A stretch of 6,689 nt of DNA, from NCBI GenBank assembly GCA_020351895.1, contig CP070672.1, forward strand, positions 2,487,949 to 2,494,637, in the 5' to 3' direction. This stretch comes from Thermoplasmata archaeon. Its GTDB lineage: Archaea > Thermoplasmatota > Thermoplasmata > GCA-020350865. Numbering within the stretch: position 1 is the stretch's first letter; each line of letters begins with the position of its first letter. Below, piece after piece: positions 1-4,070 of the stretch. Under the pieces are notes generated by a model that made no database searches, was not told where the DNA came from, and saw nothing but the letters and a program-made list of their open reading frames with translations. A program made the translations under genes and the position numbers.

Positions 1-1
1 A

Positions 2-847
2 GTGGATGGAGAGCTTATTTCTGATTACTACTCAGTGATACCCCTTCAGTTGATCAAAATTGGAGTTAACGCATCCAACATCGGTAACAGCAGCACAGGC
101 AACCTTCAATTCAGGATATCTTATACCAACTGCTCTTCCACGGGTGACCCAGGAGGAAACACCTCCTTCTTTACAAGTGGTCTCCTTGGACCGGTTTCAT
201 TGGATGGATATTCACAGGATGTGTATGCTACATGGTTGACTCCTTTGTTTGATGAAAACGCTAAAGTTTTTGATTATTATATAAACATCACAATCGATTA
301 TGAAAATGTTGTATTGGAATTCAACGAGGGCAACAACTACTTTATCCTCCATTTACAAAGGGACGCACCTGACCTGACACCTGACAGAATAGAGATAAAA
401 GTGGCCGGCTCAACTGCGGAGTTATATACAGATCCAGATAATCTGCCAATACCTTATGTTTCAGGTAGGATAGATGTTCCAGTGGGCGAACCTGTCATCA
501 TAATCTTCGATGTAATCAACATTGGCGGAGTTAACATGAGTATTGGTACCAATATCACTTTCTATAATATAAGTGGTTTGTACCAACCGCCAAATGCCAC
601 ACCCTTTTACGAGACCGCCCCAGATGCCATTAATCTGGCTGGCTCTGGATATCCTGGAGGGGACCAAACCTCAGATGTTGGTCAGACTGTAACAGCTGTT
701 TGGCCAAACCCAGGCTTTGGAGGCCTTGGGATCCTATGGTACATAAACATAACCGTAGATTATAATGGGACCCTTGAATTTAACGGTCGTATCTTGGAAT
801 TGAACGAATCCAATAATGTCTTCACTTTGATAATCAACATTACTCCG
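2..847 (+). repeat. Two CARDB-type modules at the visible N-terminus of the first protein
   Basis: Module 1 (residues 1-120) carries the CARDB hallmarks: 'IGVNASNIG' in an early strand, 'YINITIDY' late, and 'EFNEGNNYF' at the end. Module 2 (121-282) opens with 'APDLTPDRIEI', equivalent to the 'GPDxxPTNVTV' linker of the second gene. It has 'FDVINIGG' at the early strand and ends in 'ELNESNNVF'. At about 160 residues it is longer than the roughly 130-residue norm seen in this window, with extra Gly/Pro-rich sequence around residues 201-240. CARDB (cell adhesion related domain found in bacteria) is also common in archaeal secreted proteins. The assignment rests on motif spacing and on similarity to the second gene's repeats. 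Confidence 0.82.
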
Positions 848-3800
848 GAACCTGTTACATATTTTAATACAGGCGATCCATTTCTTGATAATGGGACTGT
901 AAGACATATAAACAGTAATACAGAGTTAAACCTCAGTGTTCAAGGTCTGAATCCGCCAATTTATACTTGGTATAGGATCATCAATTTGACAACGGGATTG
1001 GAGGCAAAGGGTTGGAGCAATTATACATTGGAAGGTGGAGTGAACTTCACTATGGATTATGGTCAAGGTCCCTATAGAATAGAGTATTACAGCTTTGATA
1101 GTGTTGGGGCACAAGAAGCAACAAAGTTCAAGATTGTGGTTGTTGATGATTTACCTCCAGTCACAACCATTGCTATAGGTGATCCAAAATATCCACCTGT
1201 AACCGCGGTGTATAATATAACATCGGATACGTTTATCACATTGAGTGCAATGGATCGCCCATTTGGAATTCTAAACTGGATAATTAATGCGTCGGGGATT
1301 GACCATGACACCAAGCCAGAATCAGGAATATTCTACAGAATTTGGAGTAACAACCTAGGAGATTATATTCTTAACTGGACAAAGGCAACAAAGTTATCTG
1401 ATATTGGAGGAGTCTATACAGCAGTTGATTTTATGTTTTCTGATCACTTAATAACGGATGATGGTTACTATATAATTGAATATAATAGTACAGATAACTT
1501 AGGCCAGATGGAGCTGTTAAATACTGAAACAATATACCTCGATAACACTGGCCCTGACACTGATATCGCATTCGGTGATCCAAAATATCCACACTCGGAT
1601 ATGTTAATCGATTGGTTTATTAAATCCGCAACGCTCTTCAACTTGACCGCATCTGAGGCCATAGGAAGTGGGGCAAACCTTTCCACGACCCAGTACAGGA
1701 TAAGGTCTTTCACAGCGGACTCAGGATGGCAATATGGTTTATCCTCCTCTGTAGTCTCTTGGTTATCACCAAATGATGAGGAATATATTATCCAATACAG
1801 GACCTGGGACTTCCTTGATAACCAGGGGCAAATAGGCAGCATAACCATCGTTGTGGATGACACGGCGCCTGACACAAGCATTATTGTTGGCACACCGAGT
1901 TATAGGGGTAACGACACCCAGATATGGAACATAACATCCTTAACTGGGCTTGACTTTTCGGCAGATGATGGTGCAGGATGTGGAGTGGACTATACAGAAT
2001 GGCGCATTTACAACGCCACAATCGCATCAAATTGGTCCACCTATGGATTATCAACATTCAACATCTCATCACTTCAACTTGACGAAGGGTATTATACAAT
2101 CGAATTCCGAAGCTTTGATAATCTTGGGAACTCTCAGACATCCTCCGAACCAGTATATCTCGACGACACTCCACCTCAATCAATGATTGATGTTCTCGTT
2201 CCAAAATATCCAACAGATCCCATATATAATATAACCTCTGCCACTGGGATAAATCTTACAGCAACCGATTACCTAGGATGCGGTGTAAGTTCGATTTTGT
2301 ATCAGATATACAACGATGCCGGACTCGTATTGGATTGGACAAACTACACCTTGGGCACTGAATCCTTCAATTTGGATGGCTATGTCGATGGAAACTATAC
2401 GATCAACTATTACGGCGTGGACAACCTGGGAAATACTGAAGAAGAGAACAGCTACTACATTTACCATGATAATATAGGTCCGCCAACAACAATAGATTGG
2501 CCTCAGCCTGACTGGAATGCCGATGAGAATGCCTGGAACGTCAATTTCTCGACACTATTCACCTTGTCTGCATTCGAGGCATTCGGATCCGGTTTGGATT
2601 ACATCAACTATAATGTGGATGGCGGAGCTTGGCAGACCTATACAACCCCATTCAACCTGACATTCGAGGATCACGGGTTCTGGACCCATACAATCAATTT
2701 CCAGGCCTTCGACAACCTGGGAAATCCAGGACCTGTAGATAACATTCGGGTCTACATCGAGGGTGACATCAAACCACCTCTTCCGCCGAAATTGAGGTTG
2801 AGGGCAGTGGATGATGACATCATCTTAGAATGGGAGCATTCCCCTGACTTGGACATCGAATATTATCTTATATACAGGAGCCCCACAAAAAAGGGATTCA
2901 ACTTTTCAACTGCCTGGGTGGACACCCATGATTCGGTTCTTGGGGTGGACCCAGGGGATCCTAATAAGCAGGTCATTCCTCTCAGAACCACATGGAACGA
3001 TACAGGTGCCGTGAGCGGTTCTGAGCACTACTACTACACAATGCGTGGAGTCGACGGCCGTGGCAACAGAGGGTACACCTCAAATATCGCAGCCAAGATG
3101 ACAATGACATATACAAAGGGCTACAACGATTTCTCACTACCTCTTCAGCCATTTGAAGAAATGAGTGCTTCAGAGCTTCTGGGCATGGACGTATTTGCCG
3201 ATGCCGATCCGTCCGATACACTTTACAGATATAATACAAGCCTTCAGCAGTGGATGGGCCATCCAAAGTTCCTCCCCGATACCATGGATGACTTCCAGTT
3301 GGAGATGGGTGAGGGTTACATGCTCTACATAGCCGAGAACGAGGTGGAGATAACTTTCACAGGCTCAACCGGTACAGCCGTCAGATACATAGGTGGCGTG
3401 GGAAGCGAGGATGCCTTCAGAGAGGGTCTTTCTGTTTCCATAGAGAATGAGAATGATGATGTTGAGCTTAACTGGGAACCTGCAGGAGGGGCTGTGACTG
3501 GTTATAAGATCTATCGTGCAACAGCAAGATTTGGAGAAGAATCTTTGACAAACTATACAATGGATTTTGAACATGAAGAGACAGCTGAGGTCACCTCCTG
3601 GACAGATGCAGATGCAGATGGTGATGAGTATTATTACCTGGTTGTGGCGGAAAGCCATGGTCAAGAGCAAAGCAGCACCTATGCCGTGGGTGTAAAGAGA
3701 TATACTTTCGAGCCAGGTTACACTGTGTTCTCCCTAGAATTGGAGCCAGAGGCGTTCACAACTCTTAATGATATTACATCTTCAGAGGACTTCGCATCGC

Positions 3801-3958
3801 CTACCGACACTTTGTTCTATTATGACAAGCACGTAGGAACATGGCTCGGACATCCGAAATTCTTGCCAGAAAACATCAATGATGTGGAAGTTGCACTGGG
3901 TGATGCGTATATAGCCTATGTCGATGAAGATGTGATCTATACCCTCCCGGGTGTGTAA
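2..3958 (+). CDS. Giant secreted multidomain surface protein, 5'-truncated (CARDB x2, Ig-like x6, FN3/GHPKFLP x2)
   Basis: The frame is open from the first complete codon to a TAA at 3956-3958, giving 1318 visible residues. The GTG at base 2 is unlikely to be the real start, because it falls inside a CARDB module: the first residues (VDGE...) match the 'NVTVDG' that opens CARDB modules in the downstream gene. The N-terminus and signal peptide therefore lie upstream. Domain order in visible residues is CARDB about 1-120, a longer CARDB 121-282, six Ig-like modules 283-922, FN3 924-1035, GHPKFLP module 1040-1122, FN3 1144-1232 and GHPKFLP module 1239-1318. There is no C-terminal membrane helix or recognisable sorting signal; the protein ends with the last module (LPGV). 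I found only three cysteines (C44, C660, C760) and many N-x-S/T sequons. CARDB, Ig-like and FN3 modules serve adhesion and spacing in extracellular proteins, so a surface-layer or adhesin role is inferred. No catalytic motif was seen. The specific function is unknown. Confidence 0.93.
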   Translation: MDGELISDYYSVIPLQLIKIGVNASNIGNSSTGNLQFRISYTNCSSTGDPGGNTSFFTSGLLGPVSLDGYSQDVYATWLTPLFDENAKVFDYYINITIDYENVVLEFNEGNNYFILHLQRDAPDLTPDRIEIKVAGSTAELYTDPDNLPIPYVSGRIDVPVGEPVIIIFDVINIGGVNMSIGTNITFYNISGLYQPPNATPFYETAPDAINLAGSGYPGGDQTSDVGQTVTAVWPNPGFGGLGILWYINITVDYNGTLEFNGRILELNESNNVFTLIINITPEPVTYFNTGDPFLDNGTVRHINSNTELNLSVQGLNPPIYTWYRIINLTTGLEAKGWSNYTLEGGVNFTMDYGQGPYRIEYYSFDSVGAQEATKFKIVVVDDLPPVTTIAIGDPKYPPVTAVYNITSDTFITLSAMDRPFGILNWIINASGIDHDTKPESGIFYRIWSNNLGDYILNWTKATKLSDIGGVYTAVDFMFSDHLITDDGYYIIEYNSTDNLGQMELLNTETIYLDNTGPDTDIAFGDPKYPHSDMLIDWFIKSATLFNLTASEAIGSGANLSTTQYRIRSFTADSGWQYGLSSSVVSWLSPNDEEYIIQYRTWDFLDNQGQIGSITIVVDDTAPDTSIIVGTPSYRGNDTQIWNITSLTGLDFSADDGAGCGVDYTEWRIYNATIASNWSTYGLSTFNISSLQLDEGYYTIEFRSFDNLGNSQTSSEPVYLDDTPPQSMIDVLVPKYPTDPIYNITSATGINLTATDYLGCGVSSILYQIYNDAGLVLDWTNYTLGTESFNLDGYVDGNYTINYYGVDNLGNTEEENSYYIYHDNIGPPTTIDWPQPDWNADENAWNVNFSTLFTLSAFEAFGSGLDYINYNVDGGAWQTYTTPFNLTFEDHGFWTHTINFQAFDNLGNPGPVDNIRVYIEGDIKPPLPPKLRLRAVDDDIILEWEHSPDLDIEYYLIYRSPTKKGFNFSTAWVDTHDSVLGVDPGDPNKQVIPLRTTWNDTGAVSGSEHYYYTMRGVDGRGNRGYTSNIAAKMTMTYTKGYNDFSLPLQPFEEMSASELLGMDVFADADPSDTLYRYNTSLQQWMGHPKFLPDTMDDFQLEMGEGYMLYIAENEVEITFTGSTGTAVRYIGGVGSEDAFREGLSVSIENENDDVELNWEPAGGAVTGYKIYRATARFGEESLTNYTMDFEHEETAEVTSWTDADADGDEYYYLVVAESHGQEQSSTYAVGVKRYTFEPGYTVFSLELEPEAFTTLNDITSSEDFASPTDTLFYYDKHVGTWLGHPKFLPENINDVEVALGDAYIAYVDEDVIYTLPGV
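1178..1196 (+). repeat. 19-base direct repeat, copy 1
   Basis: This 19-base stretch, encoding GDPKYP and the first base of the next codon, is identical to 1574-1592. The two copies are 396 bases (132 codons) apart and lie at the same position in consecutive Ig-like modules. A shorter match, 'ccaaaatatcca', occurs again near 2200. Confidence 0.9.
1574..1592 (+). repeat. 19-base direct repeat, copy 2
   Basis: This is identical to 1178-1196 and in the same reading frame, encoding GDPKYP at the opening of the third Ig-like module. It could reflect module duplication or a homogenised segment, and it is long enough to be a possible site of slippage or recombination within the gene. Confidence 0.9.
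2771..3955 (+). other. C-terminal block: FN3 and 'GHPKFLP' modules alternating twice
   Basis: Two FN3-like domains (residues 924-1035 and 1144-1232) show 'DDIILEWEHSPDxDIEYYLIYRS' / 'DDVELNWEPxxxxxxGYKIYRA' early and 'YYYTMRGVD' / 'YYYLVVAES' late, the usual FN3 strand pattern. Each is followed by a module of about 80 residues. The first (1040-1122) starts GYNDFSLPL and the second (1239-1318) starts GYTVFSLEL. Both then have 'DTLxxY', a W-x-GHPKFLP motif (W1084-P1092 and W1281-P1289), an acidic 'D-x-x-x-x-x-G-x-x-Y' segment and a short closing beta strand. The layout resembles the 'GWNLVSLP...W...G.GYW' modules found near the C-termini of archaeal and bacterial secreted proteins, but GHPKFLP looks like a specific variant. 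Its function is unknown; a terminal anchoring, assembly or binding role is a guess. Confidence 0.7.
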
Positions 3959-3983
3959 TTAGGAGCTTTCAAAAAGGGTTAGA
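3959..3983 (+). promoter_or_regulatory. 25-base spacer between the two genes; weak candidate ribosome binding sites
   Basis: The spacer has an AGGAG at 3961-3965, which matches an archaeal Shine-Dalgarno core but lies 18 bases before the ATG, further than usual. A weaker AAGGG at 3974-3978 is better placed. There is no hairpin followed by a T-run, so nothing here suggests that transcription of the first gene ends before the second. Read-through into the second gene is therefore plausible. A separate promoter inside the end of the first gene cannot be excluded. Confidence 0.35.
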
Positions 3984-4070
3984 ATGAGGGAAAGAACTAT
4001 CAGTTTAGTGTTGGCTATATTGCTATTTCTTAGCACGGTTACCGTAGTTTTTACAGGTAACGTGAAGGCA
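3984..4070 (+). other. Sec-type signal peptide of the second protein
   Basis: The first 29 residues have a short charged start (MRERT), a hydrophobic stretch of about 19 residues (I6-T24, rich in Leu, Val and Ile) and a polar end, G-N-V-K-A. The V-K-A at residues 27-29 fits the small-x-Ala rule for signal peptidase I, so cleavage after A29 is likely. There is no cysteine at the cleavage site, so it does not look like a lipoprotein. An uncleaved membrane anchor is the alternative. Confidence 0.85.

Larger units (their letters stand above)
848..2767 (+). repeat. Six tandem Ig-like (OmpL47-like) modules
   Basis: Six modules of about 96-132 residues start near residues 283, 385, 517, 623, 724 and 827. 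Each opens with a form of 'PPxTxIxxGxPKYP', followed in most by 'YNITSxTxxxLTAxD' and 'GxGxxxxxYxI'. The modules close with a 'FDNLGN'-like turn and, in most, a 'YxDD' linker. The last module reads 'YNVDGGAWQTYTTPFNL' and ends in 'FDNLGNPGP', which is close to the pattern of OmpL47-type Ig-like beta-sandwich repeats. The first module is the most divergent ('TYFNTGDPF'), and the second is longest because of an insertion around residues 415-450. Such arrays usually act as stiff stalks or binding modules outside the cell. Family naming is from memory of the motif pattern; the repeat periodicity is directly visible. Confidence 0.8.

Noticed and set aside
2..4. GTG at base 2 as the start of the first gene
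   Set aside because: No signal peptide follows, and the first residues fall inside a CARDB module, so the gene begins upstream of the window.
1468..1893. 141-codon open frame on the minus strand
   Set aside because: It lies fully inside the Ig-like array of the first gene. The plus-strand frame has clear repeated protein motifs here; the minus-strand product has no recognisable domain, so it is a shadow.
848..2767. CRISPR-like or non-coding repeat array
   Set aside because: The repeats are protein-level, about 100-130 codons long, strongly diverged in DNA and fully in frame. They have no short direct repeat and spacer pattern.
3906..3916. TATA-like 'gtatatag' upstream of the second gene as a promoter
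   Set aside because: It encodes conserved-type residues at the end of the last module of the first gene, no BRE-like element is obvious, and AT-rich hexamers are common in this window. The support is too weak to call it.
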